Positions 46,672-57,131 are shown, counted from the stretch's first letter. The stretch is 64,000 nucleotides of DNA from Clostridium fermenticellae (GCF_003600355.1 NZ_CP032416.1:2748183-2812182); one strand, 5' to 3'. Notes: generated from the sequence alone by a model not told the origin. Numbers and translations are program-made.

Positions 46672-47871
46672 TTATATTGTTAACTCTTTCAATTTAAAAT
46701 CTATTCCATTTAATCTTTTATATCTAGTACCCAAACATAAGAGTGATTCTAATTTATCTTTGTCAACTCTCGTTAAGGCTTCTTCTTTTGTTATGATAGC
46801 TTCATTTATCAAGTCAGCAGCAATTTTTAAAGCCGCTTGAGAGGTTCTTTTACCATCCCTTGTTTGCAGAAAATATAGTTTTCCCTGTTCAATAGTAAAT
46901 TCCAAATCCTGCATATCCCCATAATGTTCCTCTAACTTTCTAGAAATTCTAATAAACTGATTATAACATTCCGGCAGCTGCTCCTTTAACTTAGATATAG
47001 CACTTGGCGTTCTTATACCTGAAACAACATCCTCTCCTTGAGCATTTACAAGATACTCACCAAATAATGAATTTTCTCCTGTAATAGGGTTTCTGGTAAA
47101 TGCAACCCCAGTGCCAGAATCCTTTCCCATATTGCCAAATACCATTAGCTGTATATTGACAGCGGTTCCCCATTTTTCTGGAATATTATTTAATCTTCTA
47201 TAACTTACAGTTCTTTCGTTATTCCATGATTTAAATATAGCTGATATAGCTTTAAATAGTTGTTCTCTAGGATTCTGTGGAAAATCATTTTTTGTTTCTA
47301 TCCTGTATAGATCTTTATATTTATTAACTATTCCTTTTAAATCTTCTGCAGTTAATTGATCGTCGTATTTGACTTTCTTATCATCTTTAACTTCGTTAAA
47401 AATACTTTCAAATCTTTCTTTTTCCATCCCCATAACTACTTCAGAGTATGTCTGAATAAACCTTCTATATGAATCATAGGCAAATTTTTCATCATTACTT
47501 AACCTATGTAATCCCTCTACTGTTTCATCATTTAATCCTAAATTTAGTATAGTGTCCATAATTCCTGGCATTGAAACTCTAGCACCAGATCTTACTGACA
47601 CAAATAATGGGTTATCCATGCTCCCAAATTTCTTTCCTGTTTTACGTTCTAATTTAATCATCATCTCATCAACTTGTTCTATAATATCTCTAGAAAACCT
47701 CATATCATTTTCATAATAATTATTACAAGCTTCTGTTGTTATAGTAAATCCAGGTGGAACAGGTATTCCTAAATTTGTCATCTCAGCAAGATTAGCTCCC
47801 TTTCCACCAAGAAGATTGCTCATAAATGCATTCCCTTCATTAAATATGTAAGTATACTTTTTACTTTTCAT
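46672..47871 (-). pseudogene. ppdK: Pyruvate phosphate dikinase, N-terminal part only
   Basis: The first ~380 residues are a PPDK nucleotide-binding (ATP-grasp) domain: LGGKGANLAEMTNLGIPVPPGFTI-type start, VRSGARVSMPGIMDTILNLGLN, MVFGNMGKDSGTGVAFTRNP and LQTRDGKRTSQAALKIA. A full PPDK has ~875 residues. Here it leaves the family after KDKLESLL and ends with an unrelated ~20-residue tail (CLGTRYKRLNGIDF...). The central phospho-histidine domain and the PEP/pyruvate domain are missing, so it cannot run the full reaction. Start ATG 47871 after GGGGGC. The palindromic element lies 50 nt beyond its stop. Confidence 0.85.
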
Positions 47872-48070
47872 TTTAATATTGCCCCCATAGACATTATTTT
47901 TAATATTCATATCTGCATTAAGAAGTTATATACTATAATTATTAATATCTTTATCAATATTAAGACTACTATATTTAATATTAATGCTATACTATTTAAT
48001 ATTATTATAACAGAAAATTGATAATAATCACTATTATATACTTAAAATTAATAAATAATACATAAAAAAA

Positions 48071-48102
48071 TGCTGTATTAATACCTTTATATTAATACAG
48101 CA
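48071..48102 (-). terminator. Terminator of the ferritin-like gene
   Basis: TGCTGTATTAATA (48071-48083) and TATTAATACAGCA (48090-48102) are perfect 13-bp arms; seven T follow on the minus strand. Confidence 0.9.
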
Positions 48103-48113
48103 AAATCGATAAT

Positions 48114-48593
48114 TTATACTATTTCTTTAAGTAGTTTAGAGAAATATGCTACGTGAGATTTTTCCTCATCTATTATAGCAGCCATCATATTCTTAGCTTC
48201 TTTATTCGAAATTCCCTCATACATTTTTGAATAAACTTGTACCGTTAATTGTTCTGTCTTAACTGCATGTTCTACAGCTGTTTTTAAATCAGCAAAAGCG
48301 TTCTCTGGTTCTTCCTTTTGATCAAAAACTTTATTTTCAATTAACTTTCTTAGGTATTCACTTACTTCGTCATCTAATAAATAATCAGATTCAGATTCCT
48401 TATTCTCAGTAATTTTATCAAAAAGCTTTGAAAATTTCTCTTTATGAACAAATTCCTGTCCTGCTGCAGTTACTAAAAACTGCTTAGTCTTACCATCAGT
48501 AAACTTGGCACCATTAGTATAAAATTTATATCCTTCCTCTTCCATTAGAATTGCAATTTTAAGCATTTCAGCAATACTAAAACTATTAGACAT
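48114..48593 (-). CDS. Ferritin-like/rubrerythrin-type diiron protein
   Basis: A 159-residue four-helix protein of the ferritin-like superfamily, close to the rubrerythrin diiron domain but without a rubredoxin tail. Likely iron ligands are in EEEGYKFYT (helix 1), GQEFVHKEKF (helix 2), AVEHAVKTEQ (helix 3) and DEEKSHVAYF (helix 4), each with the E-x2-H or E pattern. In clostridia such proteins help against oxygen and peroxide or sense redox state; the role here is inferred. RBS AAAGGGGGAAGGG, ATG start, single gene. Confidence 0.85.
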   Translation of the reverse strand: MSNSFSIAEMLKIAILMEEEGYKFYTNGAKFTDGKTKQFLVTAAGQEFVHKEKFSKLFDKITENKESESDYLLDDEVSEYLRKLIENKVFDQKEEPENAFADLKTAVEHAVKTEQLTVQVYSKMYEGISNKEAKNMMAAIIDEEKSHVAYFSKLLKEIV

Positions 48594-48991
48594 AGTAACC
48601 CTTCCCCCTTTAAAGTTATTTTTTATATAATTAGATGATACACTACAAGTATAAGTTTATCAACTATGTAAGCAACATCATATTTCAATTCATAATTCTA
48701 TTATACTATAACACCGACTCCAATAAATTTCGCAAGCTTGTCTACAAGTACTTAATCTATGTACATAAATAAAATTAATAAAAACAATTAAATAAGGAAT
48801 ACTATATATGATTCCTCTACATATTAAAAAGATTTTTCAAAAATTTTTTAATAAAACCTTTTTAATATACACCAATTTTACTATTTTTATCAATATATAC
48901 TTATAATATATAGTTTATCCTGATAAAATTAAATTATATTTATATTTATGTGTATATCTATAAAATTATTCATTTTACTTACATTTTGAAC

Positions 48992-49008
48992 TTTGACTTT
49001 CTTTGACC
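48992..49008 (+). promoter_or_regulatory. CtsR operator
   Basis: TTTGACTTTCTTTGACC (48992-49008) is the reverse of RGTCAAAnnnRGTCAAA, the tandem heptad bound by the heat-shock repressor CtsR. It covers the -35 region of the promoter of hsp18. Confidence 0.85.
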
Positions 49009-49021
49009 TTTGTATTATTAT
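48993..49021 (+). promoter_or_regulatory. Promoter of hsp18
   Basis: TTGACT (48993-48998), 17-nt spacer, TATTAT (49016-49021). The rest of the 505-nt gap (48594-48985) is AT-rich, with hairpins GGAAT/ATTCC (48796-48815) and ATATTAAAAAG/CTTTTTAATAT (48821-48868) but no gene. Confidence 0.7.
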
Positions 49022-49098
49022 ATAAATGTACTAAGGATAAAGAACATTTAGTACCATATAAATAATATTTAATATAAATTTTTAGAGGAGGTTTTAAT

Positions 49099-49548
49099 AT
49101 GTTTGATATGGTTCCTTTCAGAAGAAATAATGGTCTTTCAAAAAGAGGTGATGATTTCGAAAAATTATTTGATAATTTCTTTAATGATTCATTCTTTGCG
49201 CCAATGAATATATCCGGATTTGGAAAAGGATTCAAGGTTGATTTAAAAGAAACAGAAAATAATTATCAAATAGAGGCAGATCTTCCTGGGATAAATAAAG
49301 AAGCTATAGAAATAAACTATGACGATAATTATTTAACTATAAGTGCAAAAAGGGATAATTCAGTAGAGGATAAACAAGATAATTATGTAAGACGTGAAAG
49401 AACCTATGGTGAATTTAAAAGAAGCTTTTATGTTGATAATGTTGATAAAAATAATATAAATGCAGAATTTAAAAATGGTGTATTAAAAGTTATTTTACCT
49501 AAATTAGAAAAGGGAAAAGAAACAAAAACAAAAATAGATATACATTAG
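49099..49548 (+). CDS. hsp18: Small heat-shock protein, Hsp20/alpha-crystallin family
   Basis: A 149-residue ATP-independent holdase that keeps unfolding proteins soluble under stress, close to Hsp18 of solventogenic clostridia. After an N-terminal arm (MFDMVPFRRNN...) the alpha-crystallin domain runs from ~residue 47: VDLKETENNYQIEADLPGI, then YGEFKRSFYV and the C-terminal NGVLKVILPK box with the conserved GVL. Start ATG behind AGAGGAGG. A CtsR box overlaps the promoter, so induction by heat or protein damage is expected. Strong terminator shared with dnaB. Confidence 0.93.
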   Translation: MFDMVPFRRNNGLSKRGDDFEKLFDNFFNDSFFAPMNISGFGKGFKVDLKETENNYQIEADLPGINKEAIEINYDDNYLTISAKRDNSVEDKQDNYVRRERTYGEFKRSFYVDNVDKNNINAEFKNGVLKVILPKLEKGKETKTKIDIH

Positions 49549-49549
49549 A

Positions 49550-49581
49550 AAAATCCTGTTGGTCATATCCAACAGGATTTT
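49550..49581. terminator. Bidirectional terminator between hsp18 and dnaB
   Basis: AAAATCCTGTTGG (49550-49562) and CCAACAGGATTTT (49569-49581) are perfect 13-bp arms with A and T runs on either side. Confidence 0.92.
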
Positions 49582-50915
49582 TACTCTTGATGTATAATAT
49601 CTAAATTTCCAAACTTACTAAATTGACCAAGCCATGCTAATTTTATGGTTCCAGTAGGACCATTTCTTTGCTTTGAAATTATACATTCAGCTATATTTCT
49701 ATCTTCTGTTTCTTTATTATAATATTCATCTCTATATAAAAATAGAACTAAATCTGCATCCTGTTCTATTGAACCAGATTCTCTCAAATCAGAAAGCATA
49801 GGTCTATGGTCAGTTCTAGCTTCAGGTGCACGAGATAGCTGTGAAAGTGCAACGATTGGACATTCCATTTCTTTAGCTAAAGCCTTTATTGATCTAGATA
49901 TTTCAGATACCTCTTGCTGTCTACTCTCAGAACTACCACTTCCCGCCATAAGCTGTAAATAATCTATAATTATAAGATCAATTCCGCTTTCAATTTTTAA
50001 TCGCCTACATTTAGAGCGCATTTCCATTATAGATATACCAGCTGAATCATCAATAAATAACTTTGCGCTTCCAAGAGGGCCAGACACTCTTGCAATATTT
50101 TCCCAATCCTTATCCTCTAAATCTCCGGTTCTAAGCTTGAGCATATCTACATGTGCCTCTGAACATAATAATTTATATGCAAGCTGTTCTTTTGACATTT
50201 CAAGTGAAAATATTGCAACATTCTTACCTTCTCTAAGAGCTGCATATTCAGCTATGTTCAAAGCGAAAGTTGTCTTTCCCATAGACGGTCTTGCCGCTAT
50301 TAAAACCATATCACCCTTTTGAAATCCTGAGGTCTTAGAATCAAGTTCTCTAAATCCAGATGGTATTCCTGTCGTTTCTCCTTTATTATTAAACAAATTC
50401 TCTATCTGAACAAATCCTCTTTCAAGAATATCGCTAATAGGTTCAAAGTCAGATCCTATATTATTTTCTGCTATATTAAATATTTGTTTTTCCGCTAAAT
50501 CAATAACCTTAAGAACATCATTCTGATTACTATAGCTTTCCTCTATAATCTTAGTAGACGCTTTAATCAAATTTCTAAGAGTCGATTTTTCTTTTACTAT
50601 TTTTATATAGGATTGAATATTAGCAGTTGATATAACTGATCCACCTAATTCACTTATATATGTTATACCTCCAACTGTATCTAACTTATCTCTCGATTTT
50701 AGATTTTCAGAAAGAGTTATAATATCTATAGCTATATCTTTTTGATATAGACTTATTATAGATTCAAATATGATTTTATGGGAATCTTTATAAAAATCCT
50801 CTGGTTTTAAAACTTCCATAGCTTCTGCTATGGAAGTTTTATCTATGAGCATTGCTCCTATTACACTTTGTTCAGCTTCTATATTATGAGGCATACTTCT
50901 TAGAGGTGAATCCAT
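49581..50915 (-). CDS. dnaB: Replicative DNA helicase
   Basis: DnaB (DnaC in Bacillus naming) is the hexameric helicase that unwinds DNA at the fork. The 444-residue protein has the N-terminal primase-contact domain (PHNIEAEQSVIGAMLID) and a RecA-like motor with Walker A ARPSMGKT (~residue 205), Walker B LIIIDYLQLM, and the SRAPEARTDHRPMLSDLRESG region. No intein. Start ATG behind GGGAGG, 31 nt after lonC. It is loaded by the DnaI- and DnaD-type proteins encoded at 20.6-22.6 kb. Confidence 0.97.
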   Translation of the reverse strand: MDSPLRSMPHNIEAEQSVIGAMLIDKTSIAEAMEVLKPEDFYKDSHKIIFESIISLYQKDIAIDIITLSENLKSRDKLDTVGGITYISELGGSVISTANIQSYIKIVKEKSTLRNLIKASTKIIEESYSNQNDVLKVIDLAEKQIFNIAENNIGSDFEPISDILERGFVQIENLFNNKGETTGIPSGFRELDSKTSGFQKGDMVLIAARPSMGKTTFALNIAEYAALREGKNVAIFSLEMSKEQLAYKLLCSEAHVDMLKLRTGDLEDKDWENIARVSGPLGSAKLFIDDSAGISIMEMRSKCRRLKIESGIDLIIIDYLQLMAGSGSSESRQQEVSEISRSIKALAKEMECPIVALSQLSRAPEARTDHRPMLSDLRESGSIEQDADLVLFLYRDEYYNKETEDRNIAECIISKQRNGPTGTIKLAWLGQFSKFGNLDIIHQE

Positions 50916-50946
50916 TATTTATTCCTCCCTAGAATATTAATTTAAG

Positions 50947-52836
50947 TTAAAATACCAATTCCATTAGTTCATTAATATTTCTTACAGTTTTAACCTCTAT
51001 ATCATCAAGTGATAATGGAATCTCCCTTAAATTATCATTTGGTACAACAACAAGTTTTATACCCTTTCTTCTAGCACCATAGATCTTCTCAAATATTCCA
51101 CCTACTGGCTTTACATTACCTCTAAGAGATATTTCACCTGTTACTGCTACATCCTGTCTTATAGGCTTATCTAATAATGCACTTATAATACACATTGTTA
51201 TTGCAGCACCAGCAGACGGGCCATCTATTTTCCCTCCACCTATAACATTTACATGTATATCATAATCATTTATATCTTTATCTGTTAATTTTCTTATAAC
51301 AGATGCAGCATTAAACACTGAATCCTTTGCCATACTACCCGCAGTATCATTAAATCTTACACTACCTTTACCTTCTTCTTTAGCCTTAAATACAGCAGCT
51401 TCTATCTCTATAGTTGAACCAATAAAGCCACTCACACCTAATCCATATATATGTCCGACTTCATATTTATTCTCATTCTTTATATTATCAAAAGGTATAA
51501 GTCTGCTTATTGATATAACTTTTTCTATATCCTTTGCTTTTATATTTACACTATCTGTGTGATTATCCTTATTATAAAGTACATATCCATAAGCATCAGC
51601 AAGTATATTAATTGCTTTTCTTCCTTCTATAGTATACCTGCTTATAAGGCTTGCTGCCTCTTTTTCTAGGCCTATATTTAATTTACGAGCCGCATTTAAT
51701 ACTATTTGCTCTATATTTTTGGCTGTAAGTGGTTCAAAATATACTTCTGTACACCTTGATCTTAGAGCCGGATTTATCTCGCTTGGTTCTCTTGTAGTTG
51801 CACCAATTAAAATAAAGTCAGCAGGTGCACCATTTTCAAATAAATATTTTATATATTTAGGAGTATTCTCGTCATCGGGATCATAATAAGAAGACGAAAA
51901 TTCAACCCTTTTATCCTCAAGCACTTTAAGTAATTTATTTTGAAGGATATCATCAAGTTCTCCAATTTCATCTATAAATAAAACTCCCCCATGGGCATCT
52001 GTTACTAAACCTGGTTTTGGTTCTGGAACACCAATTTCTGCAAGATCTCTTTTAGAACCTTGATATATTGGATCATGTACAGAACCTAAAAGTGGATTAG
52101 TTATCTCCCTTGGATCCCATCTTAGAGTACTTCCATCAACCTCAATAAATTTTGCACTCTCCTCAAACGGGGTAAACTTAAGTTTCTTAGCTTCTTCAAG
52201 AGCAATTCTAGCTGCAGTAGTTTTTCCAACTCCCGGAGGGCCATATAATATAATGTGTTGTGGATACGGGGATGCTAATTTAGATATAATTGATTTCACT
52301 GCCATTTCCTGGCCTATAATTTCATCAAAAGATTCTGGTCTTAAAAGTTCCTGTATATTTTTACTCAATTTTCTGGAATCCAATACTTCAAGTTGTGCAT
52401 ATTTCTTCAATGTCTTTGCGTTTTCAGGACCCTTCTGTTTTTTTATAATACCTAATCTTATTTCATCTATATATTTATCCTGTTTTTCAACTATGTCTTT
52501 TTCAACGCCTTTTTCTATTTTATTAGCGATAACTTTTCTTGCCATCTGTTCAGAAATTAAGTTATTTGTATCTTCTAATACTTTATATATATTTTCTTCA
52601 GTAGGTACTAATTCAATTCCCTTTCCACTGCTGACTATTTTATTTAAAGCATACAATCTTTCATATACATTTGGACTGCTGATATACTTATCTAATTTAT
52701 ACTTTACAATTCTAGCTCTAATAGTTCCTTTATCAAAGATTCTATTTATCATTTCATACAATATGTTTATTTGTGTATCTACCGTTATATTGTCCAAAAA
52801 TTGCTGCTCAATTTCTTTTATAAGTTGTGACTTCAC
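50947..52836 (-). CDS. lonC: Spore-type Lon family ATP-dependent protease LonC
   Basis: A 629-residue Lon-like protease of the LonC subfamily found in spore-forming Firmicutes. It lacks the long N-terminal substrate domain of LonA. The AAA+ module has Walker A GPPGVGKT (199-206) and Walker B GGVLFIDEIGEL; the C-terminal protease has the catalytic dyad Ser541 (DGPSAGAAI) and Lys584 (FEKIYGARRKGI). Starts with GTG behind GGGGGAAA. It sits between rplI and dnaB, a common clostridial arrangement. Its substrates are not known. Confidence 0.93.
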   Translation of the reverse strand: MKSQLIKEIEQQFLDNITVDTQINILYEMINRIFDKGTIRARIVKYKLDKYISSPNVYERLYALNKIVSSGKGIELVPTEENIYKVLEDTNNLISEQMARKVIANKIEKGVEKDIVEKQDKYIDEIRLGIIKKQKGPENAKTLKKYAQLEVLDSRKLSKNIQELLRPESFDEIIGQEMAVKSIISKLASPYPQHIILYGPPGVGKTTAARIALEEAKKLKFTPFEESAKFIEVDGSTLRWDPREITNPLLGSVHDPIYQGSKRDLAEIGVPEPKPGLVTDAHGGVLFIDEIGELDDILQNKLLKVLEDKRVEFSSSYYDPDDENTPKYIKYLFENGAPADFILIGATTREPSEINPALRSRCTEVYFEPLTAKNIEQIVLNAARKLNIGLEKEAASLISRYTIEGRKAINILADAYGYVLYNKDNHTDSVNIKAKDIEKVISISRLIPFDNIKNENKYEVGHIYGLGVSGFIGSTIEIEAAVFKAKEEGKGSVRFNDTAGSMAKDSVFNAASVIRKLTDKDINDYDIHVNVIGGGKIDGPSAGAAITMCIISALLDKPIRQDVAVTGEISLRGNVKPVGGIFEKIYGARRKGIKLVVVPNDNLREIPLSLDDIEVKTVRNINELMELVF

Positions 52837-52848
52837 ATATTTTCCCCC

Positions 52849-53295
52849 TTATTGTCCTGATATAATTACTTTTATTCTAGTTGAAACTTCTGCATATAAT
52901 TTTAATTCAACATCATACTTTCCAGTCTGTTTTATAGCATTTGGAATTTCTACCTTTTTCTTATCTATCTTCACATTAAAACTCTTTTCAATCTGGTCTG
53001 CTATATCCTTATTAGTTATAGATCCAAATAACTTGCCATTTTCACCAGTTTTAACTTGAAGTTTAAGTTCTTTTCCCTTTAACGAAGCAGCCAATTTTTG
53101 AGCTGCCTCTATTTCTGCCAACTTCTGTCTTCTTTCTGATTCTTTTTTATTATTTAATATATGGACATTAGTATCTGTGGCTTGTTCTGCAAGTTTTCTC
53201 GGAAAAAGGTAATTCCTTGCATACCCGTCAGAAGTATTAACTATATCTCCTTGTTTCCCCAAAGACTTCACATTTTTCAAAAGTATAACTTTCAT
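52849..53295 (-). CDS. rplI: 50S ribosomal protein L9
   Basis: L9 binds 23S rRNA near the L1 stalk base and helps hold reading frame. The 148-residue protein has the usual start [32 protein letters not shown], a long connecting helix ([22 protein letters not shown]) and the C-terminal rRNA-binding domain. Its ATG overlaps the gdpP stop (TAATG), a typical coupling of these genes in Firmicutes. Confidence 0.98.
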   Translation of the reverse strand: MKVILLKNVKSLGKQGDIVNTSDGYARNYLFPRKLAEQATDTNVHILNNKKESERRQKLAEIEAAQKLAASLKGKELKLQVKTGENGKLFGSITNKDIADQIEKSFNVKIDKKKVEIPNAIKQTGKYDVELKLYAEVSTRIKVIISGQ

Positions 53296-55280
53296 TACTC
53301 TTCACCTTCCCTAATGTATTTTTTTATAGCATTTTTTAATTCTTGTAATGCCTCATCTATGGTAATAGATTTAAGTTTTGCACCTGCCATAGTCATATGA
53401 CCTCCTCCTCCTAAGGTTTCGAGTATAAGCTGAACATTCACATCACCTAGAGATCTTCCACTAATGTATATCTCATCTTTTATTCTAACAAAAACGAATG
53501 AAGCTTGAATACCTGTAATATTTAGTAGTTCATCCGCAGCTTGAGCAGATAATACAATATCTTCTATATTATTTGGACATACTGCTATGGCAATACCTTC
53601 ATAAACCTCTGCTGATTTAATAATTTCAGCTCTCTTTAGATACATATCTAAATTATCGGTAAAAAATTTTTTTACATTAATTGTATCTGCTCCAAGTCTT
53701 CTTAAAAAAGAAGCTGCTTCAAAAGTCCTTACACCAGTTTTAAATACAAAATTTTTAGTATCAACACATATCCCGGCAAGTAATGCTTCTGCTTCTATTG
53801 GTTTAAGCACAGGATTTTCAGTCATATACTGAAGCATTTCAGTTACCAATTCAGATGTAGATGATGCATATGGCTCTATATAATTTAAAAGGGATCCTTC
53901 TATAAAATCCGTTGATTTCCTATGATGATCTATTATAACTATCCTCTTTGAATTTTTAACTACATCAATGTTGCTTACATTGCCTTTATTATGGACATCT
54001 ACAAGTATCAAAAGACTATTTACATCTAAATTATCAATACAATCATTACTACTTATAAATACACCATTATAATCCTCTTCCTGTTTTATTTTATCTAAAA
54101 TTATATTTATACTGCTATTAATAGAATCACCTATTATATAACACTGTTTTCCAAGTGATTTCACAGTTCTATGCAATCCAACAGCAGACCCTAAACAATC
54201 TATATCTGCATTTATATGACCCATTACAAATATTTTACTACTTTCATTTATTAAATCTACTAAAACTCGGGATATAACTCTGGCTCTAACCTTAGTTCTT
54301 TTCTCTACTTCTTTAGTTTTACCGCCATAAAATAATAATTTTTCTTTATTTTTCACAACGGCCTGATCTCCACCTCTGCCCAAAGCAAGTTCCTTAGCAG
54401 ATGATGCATATTTTTCATTCTCCATTGGAGTTTCTGCCCCACGACCAACCCCTATACTTAAGGTTACTTCTAATTTATTTCCCATGTCTATTTTCCTTAT
54501 AGTATCCAATATGTCAAATTTTTTTTTCATCTCTTCTTTAATATATTTATCCTGCGTACATAGAACATATTTATTCACATCATACTTTCTGAACATTGCT
54601 TTAAGTTTTTGAGAATATGCATTTATACTCCTTTCAATTTCTGCTATAATAAGTGGTCTTTTACCTTCTTCAACAGTTTTTAATACATCATCAAAATTAT
54701 CTACTTCAATAAGCATGACATCATATTTATTTTTATTTATATAACTTTGAGTTTTAAATAATTCTGTAGCATCGTAAAAATATAATATGACTATTTTTTC
54801 ATCCTTATTTTCGGATGAATCTATAACATTGCCATATATATCATAATATTTATCATTCAATTGTATGAATCTAAATATACTTTTTCTTTTTTCTAATATC
54901 TGCCTTACACTAAATTTTTTTATAAAATTATTAATGTTTGCCCCCAATATATCTTCATTTTTCATTATAGAAGAGAATTTTTGATTATACCATAATATTT
55001 CTCCCCTATTATCCAAAATAGTTAATGGAAATGGTAATTTTATAAGAGAATTTCTTGTCGCATTATCAAGTTTAAAGGAAAAGTTCTCTATAAACTTTTT
55101 CCATTCATGTCTTTTTGATTTTGAAATTTTATAATTATATACTACAAGTGATATATATATAATTACACTTAAAATTTTTATATAAAAACTACTATAATAT
55201 AATAATAGAATGGTAAGAAAAGCTATTACAATCATATAAATTTTATTAGTTGATACAAAATTATTATATTTTTTATCCAT
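53295..55280 (-). CDS. gdpP: c-di-AMP phosphodiesterase GdpP
   Basis: GdpP (YybT) hydrolyses cyclic di-AMP to pApA and so affects wall homeostasis, potassium uptake and beta-lactam tolerance. Layout of the 661 residues: two N-terminal membrane helices (~10-50), a divergent PAS domain (~75-175), a degenerate GGDEF domain (~180-300, no GGDEF motif), and a DHH/DHHA1 module with [15 protein letters not shown], the IIDHHRK motif and [11 protein letters not shown]. All DHH ligands are present. ATG behind GGGGG; 22 nt after yybS. Confidence 0.96.
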   Translation of the reverse strand: MDKKYNNFVSTNKIYMIVIAFLTILLLYYSSFYIKILSVIIYISLVVYNYKISKSKRHEWKKFIENFSFKLDNATRNSLIKLPFPLTILDNRGEILWYNQKFSSIMKNEDILGANINNFIKKFSVRQILEKRKSIFRFIQLNDKYYDIYGNVIDSSENKDEKIVILYFYDATELFKTQSYINKNKYDVMLIEVDNFDDVLKTVEEGKRPLIIAEIERSINAYSQKLKAMFRKYDVNKYVLCTQDKYIKEEMKKKFDILDTIRKIDMGNKLEVTLSIGVGRGAETPMENEKYASSAKELALGRGGDQAVVKNKEKLLFYGGKTKEVEKRTKVRARVISRVLVDLINESSKIFVMGHINADIDCLGSAVGLHRTVKSLGKQCYIIGDSINSSINIILDKIKQEEDYNGVFISSNDCIDNLDVNSLLILVDVHNKGNVSNIDVVKNSKRIVIIDHHRKSTDFIEGSLLNYIEPYASSTSELVTEMLQYMTENPVLKPIEAEALLAGICVDTKNFVFKTGVRTFEAASFLRRLGADTINVKKFFTDNLDMYLKRAEIIKSAEVYEGIAIAVCPNNIEDIVLSAQAADELLNITGIQASFVFVRIKDEIYISGRSLGDVNVQLILETLGGGGHMTMAGAKLKSITIDEALQELKNAIKKYIREGEE

Positions 55281-55301
55281 ATAACAAATCCCCCATTATA
55301 A

Positions 55302-56288
55302 TTAATTTTTTTCTCTTTTGCAGGGATTAAGTTTTCTAAAATCAAAAAATATGTCTATAAATCCAGCAGTCACATATAAAATTGAAAGCTGTGAGAAACC
55401 AGTAAATAATATTATTATAACAGTAAATAACTTAGACATTTTAAATCGACTTCTAAGATAATATGCTGCAAGAGCAAAACCATCCAATAAAAGTGCTATT
55501 TGAAGTATGTATTGAGAAGATACCGCTATAGAATTTCCATACAGTATATTGTTATTTTTTAAAAGCAGTCCTATTACAAGTGCAATTCCAATTAAACTTC
55601 CTGCTTTAGCATCAACATGGAATTCAACAAAAGACTTTAAAGGTTTTACATTATAATTTAATCTTCTAAGCACTCTTTCAGTTACCGCATAATTCAAATA
55701 TGAGAATGTAATTGAGATTATTGTTATAACAGCAGGAATAACGCTTATAATATAATCCTTATTAAACATATTTGCAATTTGATCTATCAACTGAAGCTGT
55801 TCATTGCTCACTCCCATTTTTGAATACATCTGTTTTGCCATACTAACTGAATCTTTAAATTGTGACAAAGTATAATTTATAAATCCTGTTACCCCTCCCT
55901 TGTCAATGAGAGTAACATATATTCCAAAATCAATTATTGTTACAGCAGCAAACGCAAGTGATAAAAATATTAAAATAGTACCTGTACTTTTATTTTTTTT
56001 AATTAAATATCCAAGAGTAATACCTATAATTCCAAATAATACTGAAGAAGAAACAGCTGAGATAGGATTATATACCGCAGCTATAATTATTCCGCTAACA
56101 ATCACGGATATTATTGTAATTTTAAAATCATGCCTTAAAAAAAGTACTGTAATAGGAATAGGCAAAATAAATTCCCCAAATAATGAGAAAATAGGTATAT
56201 AAACATTCATAAGCATTAATATTACCACAATAGATGTAATTAATCCCGCTTCTACTATTGAATTTGTACTATAATTTCTATTCTGCAT
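55302..56288 (-). CDS. yybS: YybS-family membrane protein (DUF2232)
   Basis: A 328-residue integral membrane protein with eight or so helices, of the YybS/DUF2232 family that regularly precedes gdpP and rplI. Family features are the N-terminal SIVEAGLITSIVVILMLMNVY and the FGEFILPIPITVLFLRHD stretch, recalling the S-component fold of ECF transporters. The function is not established. The ATG at 56288 follows GGAGG closely; the GTG at 56300 is the upstream alternative. Confidence 0.88.
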   Translation of the reverse strand: MQNRNYSTNSIVEAGLITSIVVILMLMNVYIPIFSLFGEFILPIPITVLFLRHDFKITIISVIVSGIIIAAVYNPISAVSSSVLFGIIGITLGYLIKKNKSTGTILIFLSLAFAAVTIIDFGIYVTLIDKGGVTGFINYTLSQFKDSVSMAKQMYSKMGVSNEQLQLIDQIANMFNKDYIISVIPAVITIISITFSYLNYAVTERVLRRLNYNVKPLKSFVEFHVDAKAGSLIGIALVIGLLLKNNNILYGNSIAVSSQYILQIALLLDGFALAAYYLRSRFKMSKLFTVIIILFTGFSQLSILYVTAGFIDIFFDFRKLNPCKREKN

Positions 56289-56300
56289 TATATCCTCCAC

Positions 56301-56618
56301 TTATTTCTTTTCTTTCAAATGATTATATAATTTACTCAAACTCCTGCCATCTTTTTCTACTTCATCTTTCTCTATTATACCCACCTTAAGCTTTTTAAGA
56401 ACATTATCATCAATTACATCATGAGAATATCCAAGCCTATCTGCCAGTAAATAAAAAATTATTATTCCACCAGATATACAATCTAATATAGCCTGATGTG
56501 CAACATTGCTCCCCCTCGTAAGTAGCTTAAATAAATCACCAATTATGCATAAAAGATCAGCTTTTAATTCTTCTATAATTTTTACACTATACATTATATT
56601 GAAATCATCTTTTTTCAT
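56301..56618 (-). CDS. MazG-like family protein
   Basis: A 105-residue, mostly helical protein of the MazG-like family (PF12643 type). It is found in clostridia at this same place, upstream of yybS. The sequence shows helices such as IIEELKADLLCIIGDLFKLL but not the full ExxE/ExxD metal site of true MazG pyrophosphatases, so catalytic activity is doubtful. First gene of the MazG-like/yybS/gdpP/rplI/lonC/dnaB group. ATG behind AAGGGGG. Confidence 0.75.
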   Translation of the reverse strand: MKKDDFNIMYSVKIIEELKADLLCIIGDLFKLLTRGSNVAHQAILDCISGGIIIFYLLADRLGYSHDVIDDNVLKKLKVGIIEKDEVEKDGRSLSKLYNHLKEKK

Positions 56619-56792
56619 AATTATCCCCCTTAAGCTTTAACACCATTTTAGTTATTTTAATTCATTTATGCAATAAAGCCAATTTGCACCCCTAAATCAA
56701 TTGAATTTATTATACAATCATAATTCTAACATATGATTTGAATTTTAACCAATTTATATTGAGTAAAGATATTACTATAAATTATATAAAAT

Positions 56793-56827
56793 AAAGGTCA
56801 TTGAAATAAATAATTTCAACGACCTTT
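56793..56827 (-). terminator. Terminator of the rpsF-ssb-rpsR operon
   Basis: AAAGGTC-A-TTGAAAT (56793-56807) and ATTTCAA-C-GACCTTT (56813-56827) form a 14-bp stem; the single mismatch becomes a G-U pair in minus-strand RNA. Confidence 0.85.
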
Positions 56828-56846
56828 ATGTATCCGCATCATATAA

Positions 56847-57101
56847 CTATTCTGTTGTAAATGGTAACAAAGCTATATTTCTTGCTCTTTTGATAGCTTC
56901 TGTAAGTTGTCTTTGATGTTTAGCACAGTTTCCAGAAATTCTTCTCGGAAGAATTTTTCCTCTTTCTGTGATATATTTTCTTAATTTATTTACATCTTTG
57001 TAATCAATTCCTTCGGCTTTATCTAAACAAAAAGCGCAGACTTTTCTTTTAGCTCTTCTCATTTTTCCGTTGCCTCTTCTGGCACCTTCTCTATTTGCCA
57101 T
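56847..57101 (-). CDS. rpsR: 30S ribosomal protein S18
   Basis: S18 binds S6 and 16S rRNA in the platform of the small subunit. The 84-residue protein has the conserved [26 protein letters not shown] core. It keeps CAFC and a late NCAKH, so it is of the zinc-binding (C+) kind, which implies no zinc-free backup of the same type here. It is last in the rpsF-ssb-rpsR operon, 30 nt after ssb, and a terminator follows. Confidence 0.98.
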   Translation of the reverse strand: MANREGARRGNGKMRRAKRKVCAFCLDKAEGIDYKDVNKLRKYITERGKILPRRISGNCAKHQRQLTEAIKRARNIALLPFTTE

Positions 57102-57131
57102 TTCAAATACCTCCTTACCAAAAATTATTAA

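Noticed and set aside
48975..49235. Minus-strand frame over the hsp18 promoter and 5' end
   Set aside because: It overlaps the CtsR box, promoter and hsp18 coding start, and shows no family features.
52253..53059. 268-codon open frame on the plus strand opposite lonC and rplI
   Set aside because: It is fully antisense to two well-supported genes, has cysteine- and phenylalanine-rich low-complexity translation and no ribosome binding site.
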